From NCBI GenBank assembly GCA_902800625.1, contig CADCFG010000016.1, positions 1 to 64,000 of the forward strand: a stretch of 64,000 nt of DNA, in the 5' to 3' direction. The translations under genes were made by a program, and so were the position numbers. The DNA is from an uncultured Eubacteriales bacterium. GTDB lineage: Bacteria > Bacillota > Clostridia > Christensenellales > Aristaeellaceae. Positions 37,441-46,217 of the stretch are shown in pieces; position 1 is the first letter of the stretch, and the number at the start of each line of letters is the position of its first letter. A model generated the notes under the pieces. The model had not been told where the DNA came from. It did not search any database and saw only the letters and a list, made by a program, of their open reading frames with translations.

Positions 37441-37818
37441 ATGGCACAGCCGCTCGTACTGATCTACAATCTGGAGGCGCCCGTCGAGGCGCAGCTGGCC
37501 GCCCTCTGCGAAAGGCAGGGCATCGCCGTGAAGCGGGTGAACCCCTGGGAATACGGCGTGCCCATCGGCGCGCTGGCGGGCATCCCCGTGGGCAGGAGCG
37601 CCGCGCCGGCGAATGGCACGGGCTTTTCAGACCCGATGCTGGTGATGTGCCACATGCTCAGCCCCCAGCTGGACGCCTTTTTGCAGGGCATGCGCGACGA
37701 GCGCCTCCCCCGGATCGCCCTGAAGGCCGTGCTGACGCCCAGCAACGTCACATGGTCGTCCGTCCGGCTGCGGGATGAACTGGCCCGGGAACACGAGGCG
37801 TTCAACAACAGAGTATAG
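37441..37818 (+). CDS. DUF3783 family protein
   Basis: A 125-residue protein matching DUF3783, with PMLVMCHMLSPQLDAFL in the middle and LKAVLTPSNVTWSSVRLRDE near the end. Relatives are short cytoplasmic Clostridia proteins of unknown function. AAAGGAGG precedes ATG 37441; the earlier frame to 37315 covers the promoter. Confidence 0.85.
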   Translation: MAQPLVLIYNLEAPVEAQLAALCERQGIAVKRVNPWEYGVPIGALAGIPVGRSAAPANGTGFSDPMLVMCHMLSPQLDAFLQGMRDERLPRIALKAVLTPSNVTWSSVRLRDELAREHEAFNNRV

Positions 37819-37861
37819 GGTTCAGGGTGAAGCTTTGATATCGTTGGCCAGGAAACCGGAT

Positions 37862-37896
37862 CGACCCGTCGTCGCTTCGCTCCTCCTCGCAATGAC
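37862..37896. repeat. Fragment of a dispersed intergenic repeat
   Basis: GTCGTCGCTTCGCTCC followed by TCCTCGCAATGACGTG, a repeat type that recalls the intergenic CTTCGCTC/CAATGAC units of gut Firmicutes. Only a partial copy is present. Confidence 0.5.
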
Positions 37897-37949
37897 GTGC
37901 TCTTTCTGTTTAATCCGAGAGTGGTATTGCACTGCATCGCAAATGCTCA

Positions 37950-37979
37950 AAAGGGCCCCGACGATCGTCGGGGCCCTTT
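37950..37979. terminator. Bidirectional terminator
   Basis: A perfect palindrome, AAAGGGCCCCGACGA with TCGTCGGGGCCCTTT, ending in TTTT on the plus strand and AAAA on the left. It serves the convergent DUF3783 and Ig-like/NlpC genes. Confidence 0.9.
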
Positions 37980-37983
37980 TCCT

Positions 37984-40308
37984 TTATCCCAGCGACGCCA
38001 GCCGCCGGACCTTGTAAGAGCGGCCCTGGTAGAACGCGGTATCCATAATGATGCAGTGCACGGTGTTGGTGCCGGCCTCGATGCCGCCGTTCTCAATAAT
38101 CATCATCTTGGTCTTGTCCTCGTTGGCCCAGTACAGGAACATCACCACGTGGGCGTAGGCCCTGCAGATCAAATCGCCGGTGCGCAGCGAGCCGTAGCTC
38201 TTCACTGTCTTGAAGGCGCCGGACGAGGCGATCTCGGTGGTGCGGTCGCCGCTGTGGCCCTTATTGGTGCCCCAGATGGCCTGGCTGACAAAGCCGGAGC
38301 AGTCGTTGCCGCAGTAGCGCTTGTTCAGCAGGTTCTTCTGGTTCAGCAGATAGTAACCGCTGCCGCTGCTGGTATAGCGGGCCTCCTTCAGGGCCAGGGC
38401 GACGTTGTACTGCCGGTTCTTGCCGGAGCCGGAGATATAGGGCAGGCCATAGTACACCCGGTCGGGCTTGAAGTCCTTCACGCCGCCCTCGGAGTTGGCC
38501 GCCTTCCAGTACTTCTGCTTGGCGGGGGTCATCCAGGGGAAGGCATAATCCGCAAAGGCGTTGTTGACGATGGTGCGGCGCTTTTTGGCGTCGGCCTCGG
38601 TGATGATCCCGGCGGCCTGCATGGCGTCGATCTGCTTCACCGCGCTGGCGCGAATGGCGTCGATCTTGGCCAGGTTCCCGGGGATGCCGGCGATGTCGGT
38701 GGTGCGGGCGGGGATCTCCAGGCACATGCCCTCCAGGCTCACGGGAAGCTCTCCGGGCGGGTTGCCAGGCGGGGCGATCTTCTTCTTCACCGTCACCTTC
38801 AGCTTGAACTTCTTGTTGTTGTAGGTCTTGACGGTGATGGTGCAGCTGCCCTTGGCCACGCCGGTGACGATGCCATCGGAGGTCACCTTGGCCTTCTTCT
38901 TGTTGCTGGAGGAATACTTGAACGTGCTGGCGCTGTCGCCCACGTCCGGCGTCAGCTGTACGGAATCGCCGGTGTAGATGGTCAGCGTCTCGTAGGGCAG
39001 CTTCACCCAGGCGGGCTTGGCCTTCACCACCAGCTTGCAGGTGGCGGTCAGGCCGTTGTAGGTCTCGGCGGTCAGCAGGGTCTCGCCCTGCTTTTTCGCC
39101 TTGATGTTGCCGCCCGTGAAGCTGGCGACGGACGGGTCAGCGACGGTATACTGTATGGCGGCAGCCGCGCCTTCGTTCACGGCGGCGGCGGACTTGACCG
39201 ACATGCCCACGCCCATCACAAACTCCTCGGACGGGAACGTGAGCATCACGGGGGCGTTGCCAACGGTGACGCTGACGGCACTGGTCTTCTTGTTGAAGGT
39301 GGTAACGCGCACCTTCGCGGAGCCCACGCCCACGGCGGTCATTGCGCCGGTGGCGGCGTCCACGGTCACGACGGAGGGATCGTCGCTGGAATACGTGATC
39401 CGGCTGGCGGTCTTCTTCGGCAGGGTATAGCTGATCTGGCCGGTCTCGCCGATGCCCATTTCGGGCTTGTCCACCTTCGCGGTGACCTTTTTGGGGGCGT
39501 TGACTACCGTGACGGTGCACTTGGCCGTCAGGCCATTGTAGGTCTTGACGGTCAGCGTGGACTTGCCATTCTTGAGGCCCTTGATGACCCCATCGGGCTT
39601 CACGGAGACGATCTTCTTCTTGGAGCTGGTGATGGTATAGCTTCCGGCGCACTGCCCGGGCGTGCTGCCCAGCACGACCTGCAGCGCCGCGGTGCTCTCG
39701 CCCTTGCCGATGGTAAACTTCGCGCTGGAGAAGCTGACGGTGTCCGGCGCCTGCTTCACCGTGACAAAGCACTCGGCATACGCCCCGCCCTCGGCCGTGG
39801 CGGTGACGGTCACGTCGCCGGGGGCCACGGCAGTCACCAGGCCGTCCTCGCCCACCGTGGCGACGGCCGCGTCGGTGGAGGCATAGGTGATCCCACCCGC
39901 CGCGCCGTCCGGCAGCTTGCCCGCCAGGGCGAAGGTTTCGCCAACTCCCAGGGTGATCGCATTGGCAGCCAGCCGGGGGCCTTCGGGGTCGGTGTGCGGC
40001 ACGGGCGCGGCGATCAGCTCTTCCGAAGCGTCCTCCTCCGGGGCATCCACCGCCATTTCGCCCAGGTCAAACTCGGGCAGGCTGTCGGAATCGACGGGTT
40101 CGCCCCGCTCGTACTGCTCCAGGTCCCAGGCGTCCTCCGGGGCGTCGCCCTCGGGCTCTGGCTCGGCATAGAGGCCCTCAGCCCCGGTCTCGCCCACGGC
40201 CTCCGGGGGCACTTCCTCGACGATGAACTCCTCTATATCCTCGGCAAAGCCCGCGGGCAGCGTCGTCGCCAGCAGGCACAGTGCCAGAATCAGCGCAAGC
40301 TTTTTCAT
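37984..40308 (-). CDS. Large secreted Ig-like (BIG2) protein with NlpC/P60-like domain
   Basis: The 774-residue protein has a signal peptide (about 1-22, ending GFA), an acidic Pro/Glu-rich linker (about 23-105), about five BIG2-like Ig repeats (about 110-520; repeated forms of IKGLKNGKSTLTVKTYNGLTA) and a C-terminal domain with CGNDCSGFVSQAIWG (Cys about 669) and AHVVMFLYW, typical of NlpC/P60-like peptidases. It is probably a cell-surface hydrolase or adhesin with wall-remodelling activity. ATG 40308 follows AGGGAG; a TTG at 40317 is less likely. Confidence 0.87.
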   Translation of the reverse strand: MKKLALILALCLLATTLPAGFAEDIEEFIVEEVPPEAVGETGAEGLYAEPEPEGDAPEDAWDLEQYERGEPVDSDSLPEFDLGEMAVDAPEEDASEELIAAPVPHTDPEGPRLAANAITLGVGETFALAGKLPDGAAGGITYASTDAAVATVGEDGLVTAVAPGDVTVTATAEGGAYAECFVTVKQAPDTVSFSSAKFTIGKGESTAALQVVLGSTPGQCAGSYTITSSKKKIVSVKPDGVIKGLKNGKSTLTVKTYNGLTAKCTVTVVNAPKKVTAKVDKPEMGIGETGQISYTLPKKTASRITYSSDDPSVVTVDAATGAMTAVGVGSAKVRVTTFNKKTSAVSVTVGNAPVMLTFPSEEFVMGVGMSVKSAAAVNEGAAAAIQYTVADPSVASFTGGNIKAKKQGETLLTAETYNGLTATCKLVVKAKPAWVKLPYETLTIYTGDSVQLTPDVGDSASTFKYSSSNKKKAKVTSDGIVTGVAKGSCTITVKTYNNKKFKLKVTVKKKIAPPGNPPGELPVSLEGMCLEIPARTTDIAGIPGNLAKIDAIRASAVKQIDAMQAAGIITEADAKKRRTIVNNAFADYAFPWMTPAKQKYWKAANSEGGVKDFKPDRVYYGLPYISGSGKNRQYNVALALKEARYTSSGSGYYLLNQKNLLNKRYCGNDCSGFVSQAIWGTNKGHSGDRTTEIASSGAFKTVKSYGSLRTGDLICRAYAHVVMFLYWANEDKTKMMIIENGGIEAGTNTVHCIIMDTAFYQGRSYKVRRLASLG

Positions 40309-40339
40309 GGAATCCAACTCCCTATAATTATCTGATTAT

Positions 40340-40368
40340 ATATTACCATTCTGCGGCTCAAATGTCAA
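40340..40368 (-). promoter_or_regulatory. Promoter of the Ig-like/NlpC gene
   Basis: Reverse strand TTGACA (40363-40368), 17-bp spacer, TAATAT (40340-40345). Confidence 0.75.
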
Positions 40369-40403
40369 TGAATTGTCACCTTGTCCCCGTCTGGCGGCAA
40401 AGC

Positions 40404-40432
40404 AAAATGCAGGGAGCTTCGTCCCTGCATTT
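40404..40432 (-). terminator. Terminator after exonuclease gene
   Basis: AAATGCAGGGA/TCCCTGCATTT with a 6-nt loop, followed on the reverse strand by a T-rich end (TTTTGC). It ends the PLP lyase-exonuclease transcript. Confidence 0.8.
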
Positions 40433-40452
40433 GTGATCTTCCGGCCTGCGGA

Positions 40453-41052
40453 TCAGGCCATTTCCTCGCCCACCAGCATGCACAGGTAGGCCGCGGCGGC
40501 GTCATAGCGGGCATCGTGGGGATGGTCTCCCCCGCCGTACCACTTGTGGCACTTGCCGGCGATGAATTCCTCGGAGAGGCCGAAGTGCTCCGTCAGCTCC
40601 GTCAGCTTCGGCGGCTTCAGCTTGCTCGGGTTCTGCTTGAGGGGGATGTGGGCCTCCTCGGTGTAGTGCTTTAGCGTGCAGAAGATGGGATAGTTGGGCA
40701 GCTTCACGCCGATGCGGTCAAACTCGTTCTTCAGATAGCGCACATCCCCGGCCACGTCATGGCCGATGATCAGCTTGCAGTCGGCGAAGTCCCGGTAGAT
40801 CTCGTCCGCGTGGTCGATAAAGCCCTTGCCGCCGGACAGCTTGCGCAGCTGGTAGACGCTCAACCCGTGCACCTGGCGGGCGTAGCGGTTGATGGCCTTG
40901 GCGGCGAAGTAGAAGTTCTTGCCCCGCACCCGCTTGCCCTCGATGATCAGGTAGGACAGCTGGATGATCCGGCTGGGGTGCATGCCGTCCAGCTCCACGT
41001 CCATGGCGATCTGCTTGTCCGGCTTCTTGAACAGGTTCCTAAAGAAGTTCAT
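40453..41052 (-). CDS. DEDDh 3'-5' exonuclease (DNA polymerase III epsilon-like)
   Basis: The 199-residue protein has the exonuclease motifs AMDVELDG (ExoI, normally DxExTG), IIGHDVAGDVRYL (ExoII) and HDARYDAAAAY (ExoIII, H-x4-D). The first motif is slightly unusual in lacking the Thr. No polymerase domain is attached, so it is a stand-alone trimming nuclease. ATG 41052 follows GGAGA; it is 6 nt downstream of the PLP lyase gene. Confidence 0.82.
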   Translation of the reverse strand: MNFFRNLFKKPDKQIAMDVELDGMHPSRIIQLSYLIIEGKRVRGKNFYFAAKAINRYARQVHGLSVYQLRKLSGGKGFIDHADEIYRDFADCKLIIGHDVAGDVRYLKNEFDRIGVKLPNYPIFCTLKHYTEEAHIPLKQNPSKLKPPKLTELTEHFGLSEEFIAGKCHKWYGGGDHPHDARYDAAAAYLCMLVGEEMA

Positions 41053-41058
41053 CACGAA

Positions 41059-42237
41059 TCACAGTCTCCGTATCGCGTTGTGTATGTTCTCAAGCGTCTG
41101 CTCCACGTTGCGGCGCTGGGTGGCCAGGTTCATGCGGAACCAGCCCCTGCCCTCCGGGCCGAAGAACGTGCCCTCGTTCAGGGCCACCCGGGCCCCGTCG
41201 GTCAGCAGGCGCCTGATCTCATCGTGGGAAAGGCCCAGGCCGCCAAAATCCAGCCACATCAGATAGGTGCCCTCCTGGGGGCGGCAGCCGATCTGCGGCA
41301 GGCACCTGCGCATGTAATCCACGGCAAAGTCCCGGTTCTCCGTAACGTACTCCACTACCGCATCCATCCACTCGTCCCCGTGGGTGTAGGCGGCGGTCTG
41401 GGCGACGGCGCCGAAGATATTGGGCGTGCCGGCGTGGGCCAGTTCGATCTGCTTTTCAATCGCCCCGCGCACGCCTTCGTCCGGCGTGATGACGCTGGAC
41501 TGCCTCAGCCCCGCCAGGTTGAAGGACTTGGTTGCGGAGGTGAGCAGCACGTGCTCCCTTGCGCCCTCCAGCGACAAGAGGCGCACCTGCCTGCGGCCGT
41601 CCAGCGCAAAGTCCGCGTGGATCTCGTCCGAGACGATCTTCACGCCGTTCGCGTTGGCCAGGTCCACGAGCCTTTGAAGCTCCTCCCGCGTCCAGACGCG
41701 GCCCACCGGGTTGTGGGGGCTGCACAGCAGCATCATTTTGACGCCAGATCTGAACTTGACCTCCAGGTCATCAAAGTCCATGTGCCAGCCGTCCTGGCCG
41801 TTCACCAGCGGGCTGGTCACAAGCCTGCGCCCGTGCAGCTTCACGGCCTGGTAGAAGGGGCCGTAGACCGGGGGCTGCACCAGTATTGCGTCGCCAGGCG
41901 CGGTAAACGCCGACACGCAGAAGAAGATACTGTCCACCACGCCGGGGCTGTAGAGGATCCAGTCCGCGTCCACCGCCAGGCCGTGCCGCCTCAGCAGCCA
42001 GTCCGCCTCGGCGCCGCGATCCGCCTCGCCGTTGTCGGTGTAGCCGTAGACGGGGTGCTTCGCCCGCTCGATGAGCGCCTCGGTCACCTGGGGCACGGTG
42101 GGAAAGTCCATGTCGGCCACCCACATGGCGATCAGGTCATCCCGGCCAAAGTATCTGCCGAGATAATCCCACTTCTCGCAATGGGTGCCCCGCCGGTCCA
42201 TCGGCGCGTCCAGATACGCCCGCATGGCTTCGTTCAT
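41059..42237 (-). CDS. MalY/PatB-type PLP C-S lyase/aminotransferase
   Basis: A 392-residue fold-type I PLP enzyme, with the MalY/PatB pattern MWVADMDFPTVPQV, YGYTDN, CSPHNPVGRVW, SDEIHADF and the PLP lysine in SATKSFNLAGLR (about 235). Such enzymes cleave cystathionine or transaminate. The substrate cannot be read from sequence. It is promoted from its own strong promoter and leads the exonuclease gene. Confidence 0.93.
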   Translation of the reverse strand: MNEAMRAYLDAPMDRRGTHCEKWDYLGRYFGRDDLIAMWVADMDFPTVPQVTEALIERAKHPVYGYTDNGEADRGAEADWLLRRHGLAVDADWILYSPGVVDSIFFCVSAFTAPGDAILVQPPVYGPFYQAVKLHGRRLVTSPLVNGQDGWHMDFDDLEVKFRSGVKMMLLCSPHNPVGRVWTREELQRLVDLANANGVKIVSDEIHADFALDGRRQVRLLSLEGAREHVLLTSATKSFNLAGLRQSSVITPDEGVRGAIEKQIELAHAGTPNIFGAVAQTAAYTHGDEWMDAVVEYVTENRDFAVDYMRRCLPQIGCRPQEGTYLMWLDFGGLGLSHDEIRRLLTDGARVALNEGTFFGPEGRGWFRMNLATQRRNVEQTLENIHNAIRRL

Positions 42238-42275
42238 GGTCTCATCTCCCCCGCGTTTTGACGCATAACGTGTGT

Positions 42276-42304
42276 ATTATACCGCTTATGCCGGTTTTAT
42301 TCAA
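42276..42304 (-). promoter_or_regulatory. Promoter of PLP lyase gene
   Basis: Reverse strand TTGAAT (42299-42304), 17-bp spacer, TATAAT (42276-42281), 38 bp before the ATG. Confidence 0.85.
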
Positions 42305-42326
42305 GTAGGCCCGTGGAAAATCCCTG

Positions 42327-42356
42327 TTGATTATTGTGCCTATCACATGATATAAT
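42327..42356 (+). promoter_or_regulatory. Promoter of lipid kinase gene with long leader
   Basis: TTGATT (42327-42332), 18-bp spacer, TATAAT (42351-42356). Transcription should begin near 42363, leaving about 230 nt of leader before the ATG at 42594. Confidence 0.75.
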
Positions 42357-42444
42357 AATCAGGTGTCCGGCCTGCAGGGCGCACGCCGACGATCATAGTT
42401 GTTTATATTCAGTTGATAAAACATGGGTATCATTAAATCACAGG

Positions 42445-42548
42445 GCAGACCGCGCATTCCTTCGATCTCCCCTCTGATTTCTCCCCCCAACCCAATCAGC
42501 CGGCGCGACGCTTCCCCAGGCGGCCGCCGGAAAGCGCGGTCTGCTTTT
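42445..42548 (+). ncRNA. Candidate structured leader RNA before lipid kinase
   Basis: An 11-bp outer stem, GCAGACCGCGC (42445-42455) with GCGCGGTCTGC (42534-42544), encloses two inner hairpins, CTGATT/AATCAG (42474-42499) and CCGGCG/CGCCGG (42500-42530). TTTTCTG follows the outer stem, so it can be a terminator or attenuator. No known riboswitch consensus was recognised. The inner reading frame from 42423 has no ribosome site. Confidence 0.5.
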
Positions 42549-42593
42549 CTGTTGCCAAAAAGCGCCGCAATTCAAGCGAAGAGGCGACCTTGC

Positions 42594-43469
42594 ATGTACC
42601 ACTTCATCTACAACCCCACCGCCGGAGGCGGCAAGACCGCCCGGTTCAAATCGGCGATTGAGGCGCGGCTCAACGCCATCGGCGCGGCTCACGCCTTCCA
42701 CGAGACCCACAACCGTCACGAGGCCGTGGACATCGCCCGCCAGCTGACCGGGCAGAACAGCCAGATGCAGGACATCGTGGCCATGGGCGGCGACGGCACG
42801 CTGAACGAGGTACTGAACGGGCTGACGGACCCGGCGAGGGTGCGGCTGGGGATCGTCCCCTGCGGCAGCGGCAACGACTTCGCCGCCGTGGCGGGCATCC
42901 CCCAGACGCCGGAGGGGGCGCTGGAGCTGATACTGAACGGCGAGGCCAGGCCCACGGATTACATGGAGTGCGGCGGCGTGCGGGGCATCAACGCCATCGG
43001 CACCGGCATCGACGTGGACATCCTGCGCCGCTACAACCGCATGAAGCTGCTGAAGGGCTCGGCGGCCTACCTGGCCTCGCTGATCATCACCCTGTTCGGC
43101 TACAGGCTGAAGCAGTTCCGGGAAGTCACCGACAGCGGCAGCCGGGAGCACCGGGCGTTCATCGCCTGCGCCGGCAACGGCCAGCGCATCGGCGGCGGCA
43201 TCCCCATCTGCCCGGAGGCGGCGATCGACGACGGTCTGCTGGACATCGTGATCGTGGACGACATCTCCAAATTCGGCATCCCCGGGGCGCTGGTGAAGCT
43301 GATGCGGCGCAGGATACTGACCCTGCCCACCACCACCTTCCGGCGGGATTCAAGGCTCTGCGTGCAGGCCGACGGGCCCATGCCGATCCAGATCGACGGG
43401 GAAATCTACGAGGATATGCCCTTTGACGTGCGGGTGATTCCCGGGAAATTGAGGGTGTACAGGCCGTAA
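42594..43469 (+). CDS. Diacylglycerol kinase-family lipid kinase
   Basis: A 291-residue protein with the DAGK catalytic signature GGDGTLNEV (about 64-72), NPTAGGGK at the start, PCGSGNDFA and a C-terminal strand domain (QIDGEIYEDMPFDVRVIPG). It phosphorylates diacylglycerol or a related membrane lipid to feed phosphatidate synthesis. ATG 42594 is preceded by GAAGAGG; the frame open from 42423 overlaps the structured leader. Confidence 0.93.
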   Translation: MYHFIYNPTAGGGKTARFKSAIEARLNAIGAAHAFHETHNRHEAVDIARQLTGQNSQMQDIVAMGGDGTLNEVLNGLTDPARVRLGIVPCGSGNDFAAVAGIPQTPEGALELILNGEARPTDYMECGGVRGINAIGTGIDVDILRRYNRMKLLKGSAAYLASLIITLFGYRLKQFREVTDSGSREHRAFIACAGNGQRIGGGIPICPEAAIDDGLLDIVIVDDISKFGIPGALVKLMRRRILTLPTTTFRRDSRLCVQADGPMPIQIDGEIYEDMPFDVRVIPGKLRVYRP

Positions 43470-43498
43470 AAAAACAGGGGCAATGCCCCTGTTTTTTT
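43468..43498. terminator. Bidirectional terminator
   Basis: AAAAAAACAGGGGC, loop AAT, GCCCCTGTTTTTTT. Strong U-runs on both strands; it also overlaps both neighbouring gene ends by about one codon. Confidence 0.95.
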
Positions 43499-44417
43499 AT
43501 TTCTTCTTCCACGCAAGGCGGACGATCCCGACGATCAGCAGGATCGTCATGTACAGCCCGTACACCGGCCCCGCGTCGCCGCCGGTGAGCAGGCCCTCGC
43601 TGACACCGTAGAACCGCCAGACGGAGGCCTCGCCCCCGCCGAAGCCCATCAGGAACACCGTGGCGGCGGTCCAGCCGAAGCGCAGGCCCACGCTTGCCCA
43701 CAGGCCGTTCCGCGCGTAGACCAGGCAGCACAAACTGCCCAGCAGCGCCACGTTCACGGCGCTCAGGACATTGCCGGCATAGCCGCCTGCCATCAGAAAA
43801 AATCCGGCCGCGGAGACGAGCGTCGCCCAGAGCGTCCCCCATCGGCTGGCGATGCCGTCGTACAGCACCCGCTTGGTGAACAGCTCCTCCGCCAAAGTGG
43901 AGATGAAGGCCACGACGAGCATCACCGGCAGTGTCCAGGTCAGGCGCGGCGCGGCCCGCTCCGCCCGGATGCTGTCGGGAAGGATGGAGACAGCCAGGAC
44001 GAGCGCCGCTGCGGCGAGGCCGATGAGCGCGAAGAGGGCGCATTGTCCCGTCGTAGATCGTCGATTCTCTTCCTCGCTGCGCGAAAGCGGCAGGGCCCCG
44101 CTCCCCGTCCACAGTCCCCGCAGCCACATCGACAAGCCGATCAGCGCGATGGCCGAGGCCAGCGTGACGGCGCTCCCGTGCCAGCGGTAGACCAGCTGTG
44201 CCCACGTGGGCGCGCGCGTCACGGTGGCTGCGTCCACGCCCCAGGCGCGAAACAGCCCTGTAAAAGCCGCACCCAGCGCCAGCCGCACGCCGACGGTGAC
44301 AATGGTACAGCAAACCAGGCTGACCGCCAGCAGCCAGCCCGTTTGCCGATACCACTTCACACTTTCACGCGACACGGGAGCGGTGTCCCCCCCCGCCGCG
44401 CGCTTGCTCCTGCTCAT
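43497..44417 (-). CDS. CPBP-like membrane protein with degenerate protease motifs
   Basis: A 306-residue protein of about seven hydrophobic segments. The CPBP/CAAX-protease-2 motif 1 is present as STLAEELFTKRVLYDG (EE...R), but the second and third motifs, usually FxxxH and HxxxN/D, read FFLMAGGY and LRFGWT without the His. It may be an inactive or divergent family member. It starts 3 nt after the pyrimidine phosphorylase gene. Confidence 0.7.
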   Translation of the reverse strand: MSRSKRAAGGDTAPVSRESVKWYRQTGWLLAVSLVCCTIVTVGVRLALGAAFTGLFRAWGVDAATVTRAPTWAQLVYRWHGSAVTLASAIALIGLSMWLRGLWTGSGALPLSRSEEENRRSTTGQCALFALIGLAAAALVLAVSILPDSIRAERAAPRLTWTLPVMLVVAFISTLAEELFTKRVLYDGIASRWGTLWATLVSAAGFFLMAGGYAGNVLSAVNVALLGSLCCLVYARNGLWASVGLRFGWTAATVFLMGFGGGEASVWRFYGVSEGLLTGGDAGPVYGLYMTILLIVGIVRLAWKKK

Positions 44418-44420
44418 AAA

Positions 44421-45731
44421 TCACTCGATGACCGCCTGGATCAGCGGCATAACCTCCGGCTTTTCATCGCCGATGACGATGGATTTCTTCAGAAGGTTGT
44501 AGGCCCCCACCCGGTCGGATTTCTCGCCCACATGCAGCGTGGCCAGCGGCTCGTCCCGCTTCACGCTGTCGCCCAGGCGCTTGTGCATCACGATGCCCAC
44601 GGACAGGTCCAGCTCGTCCGTCTTGTGCTCCCGGCCCGCGCCGAGCAGCTTGGCGGCGTTGCCGATGTCGCTGGTGACCATGCGGGTGATGTAGCCGGCC
44701 CGGTCGGCGCGCAGCTCGATCTGCTTCGGGGCCTTGGGCAGGAGGGACGTGTCCTCCACGACCCGCCTGTCGCCGCCCTGGGCCTCGATCATGTCGCCCA
44801 GCTTTTTAAGGCCCTCGCCGCTGGCGATCTTCTCATCCAGCATGGCGATGCCCGCCTCCACGGTGGTGACCGCCCCGGCGTTTCTGAGGATGTGCGCGCC
44901 CAGCGTGAGCGCCACGTCCTTCAACTCGCCCTTCGTGCGCCCGGCCAGCACGTCGATGGCCTCCTCCACCTCCAGGGCGTTGCCGATGTAGTTGCCCAGG
45001 GGCTGGTCCATGTCGGTGATCAGCGCGGAGAAGCGCTTGCCACTCATGTTGCCGATGCGCACCATGGTCTCGGCCAGCTGGCGGGATTTTTCCGGCGTAT
45101 CCATGATGGCGCCGCTGCCGCTCTTCACGTCCAGCACCACCACGTCGCACCCGGCGGCCAGCTTCTTGGACAGTATGCTGGACACCACCAGCGGCAGGCA
45201 GTCCACCGTGGCGGTCACGTCCCGAAGGGCGTACAGCACCTTGTCCGCCGGGGCCAGCTCCGCGGTCTGGCCGATGATGGCGCAGCCCACGTCGCGCACC
45301 TGCTTCTTGAAGCCTTCGATGTCCTTGGAGATGCTCAGCCCGGAGATGGACTCCAGCTTGTCCAGCGTGCCGCCGGTGAAGCCCAGACCGCGGCCGGACA
45401 TCTTCGCCATCTTCACGCCGCAGGCCGCCACCAGGGGCACCAGGATCAGCGACGTGGTGTCGCCCACGCCTCCGGTGGAGTGCTTGTCGGCCTTCACGCC
45501 GGGGATGTCGGACAGGTCCAGCGTGTCGCCGGACTTCTCCATGGCCAGCGTCAGCGCCAGGGTCTCCCGGTCGGTCATGCCATTAATGCAAATGGCCATC
45601 AGCAGCGCCGAGGCCTGGTAATCGGCGAAGCTGCCGTCCACCACGCCGTTCACGAAGGCGCGGATCTCCTGTTCGTTCAATTCGCCGCCGAAGCGCTTCT
45701 TGCGGATGATGTCGCAGGGATTGATGCTCAT
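44421..45731 (-). CDS. Pyrimidine-nucleoside phosphorylase
   Basis: A 436-residue enzyme converting (deoxy)uridine or thymidine plus phosphate to base and ribose-1-phosphate. The family signature KMSGRGLGFTGGTLDKLE and phosphate-binding KADKHSTGGVGDTTS are intact. ATG 45731 overlaps the glycosylase stop (ATGA). It sits in an operon with Sir2 and a DNA-repair glycosylase, suggesting nucleoside and base salvage. Confidence 0.96.
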   Translation of the reverse strand: MSINPCDIIRKKRFGGELNEQEIRAFVNGVVDGSFADYQASALLMAICINGMTDRETLALTLAMEKSGDTLDLSDIPGVKADKHSTGGVGDTTSLILVPLVAACGVKMAKMSGRGLGFTGGTLDKLESISGLSISKDIEGFKKQVRDVGCAIIGQTAELAPADKVLYALRDVTATVDCLPLVVSSILSKKLAAGCDVVVLDVKSGSGAIMDTPEKSRQLAETMVRIGNMSGKRFSALITDMDQPLGNYIGNALEVEEAIDVLAGRTKGELKDVALTLGAHILRNAGAVTTVEAGIAMLDEKIASGEGLKKLGDMIEAQGGDRRVVEDTSLLPKAPKQIELRADRAGYITRMVTSDIGNAAKLLGAGREHKTDELDLSVGIVMHKRLGDSVKRDEPLATLHVGEKSDRVGAYNLLKKSIVIGDEKPEVMPLIQAVIE

Positions 45732-46216
45732 AGTGTCAGCCCATCGCGCCACTGCGCGAGTTTCCTTTCATAGGATAGTGTATACGCGGGACTTGTGGAG
45801 GGCATGCGCACCCACTGCCGCCCGTCCAGGTATCGGGAGGCGTGCTTCACAAACAGATTGTGCGCCGTCGCGCCGTTGAACAGGATCCTTTCGATGCCGG
45901 GGCACCTGTCAAACAGTCCAGCGAAGTTGTTGACCTTGGCCTCGCGGATGGCGCTGTCCAGCGAGCCCTGCCGCTGGCAGCTGTGCAGCACATCCCACAG
46001 GGCGATGTCATGCCGATGAAGCAGCGCGATCCTGCCGGGGATGTCCTCCGGGAAGGGTTCTGCGTACACCTCCGCCAGGATGCGCCAGAAGGCGTTTCGC
46101 GGGTGGGCGTAGTAAAAGCCCTGGTTCAGGGACTCCACGCTGGGCATGCTGCCCAGGATCAGCAGCCGCGCCCCGGGCGGGGCCACCGGCGCAAAGGCGA
46201 TGATGCGCTCCGCCAT
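45728..46216 (-). CDS. DNA-deoxyinosine (hypoxanthine) glycosylase, UDG superfamily
   Basis: The motif LILGSMPSVESLNQGFYYAH, followed by PRNAFWRIL, is typical of UDG family 6, which removes hypoxanthine (deaminated adenine) from DNA. MPSTSPAYT near the end is the second conserved motif. The 162-residue length is normal. It starts 1 nt after the Sir2 gene and overlaps the phosphorylase gene, so all three are coupled. Confidence 0.92.
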   Translation of the reverse strand: MAERIIAFAPVAPPGARLLILGSMPSVESLNQGFYYAHPRNAFWRILAEVYAEPFPEDIPGRIALLHRHDIALWDVLHSCQRQGSLDSAIREAKVNNFAGLFDRCPGIERILFNGATAHNLFVKHASRYLDGRQWVRMPSTSPAYTLSYERKLAQWRDGLTL

Positions 46217-46217
46217 G

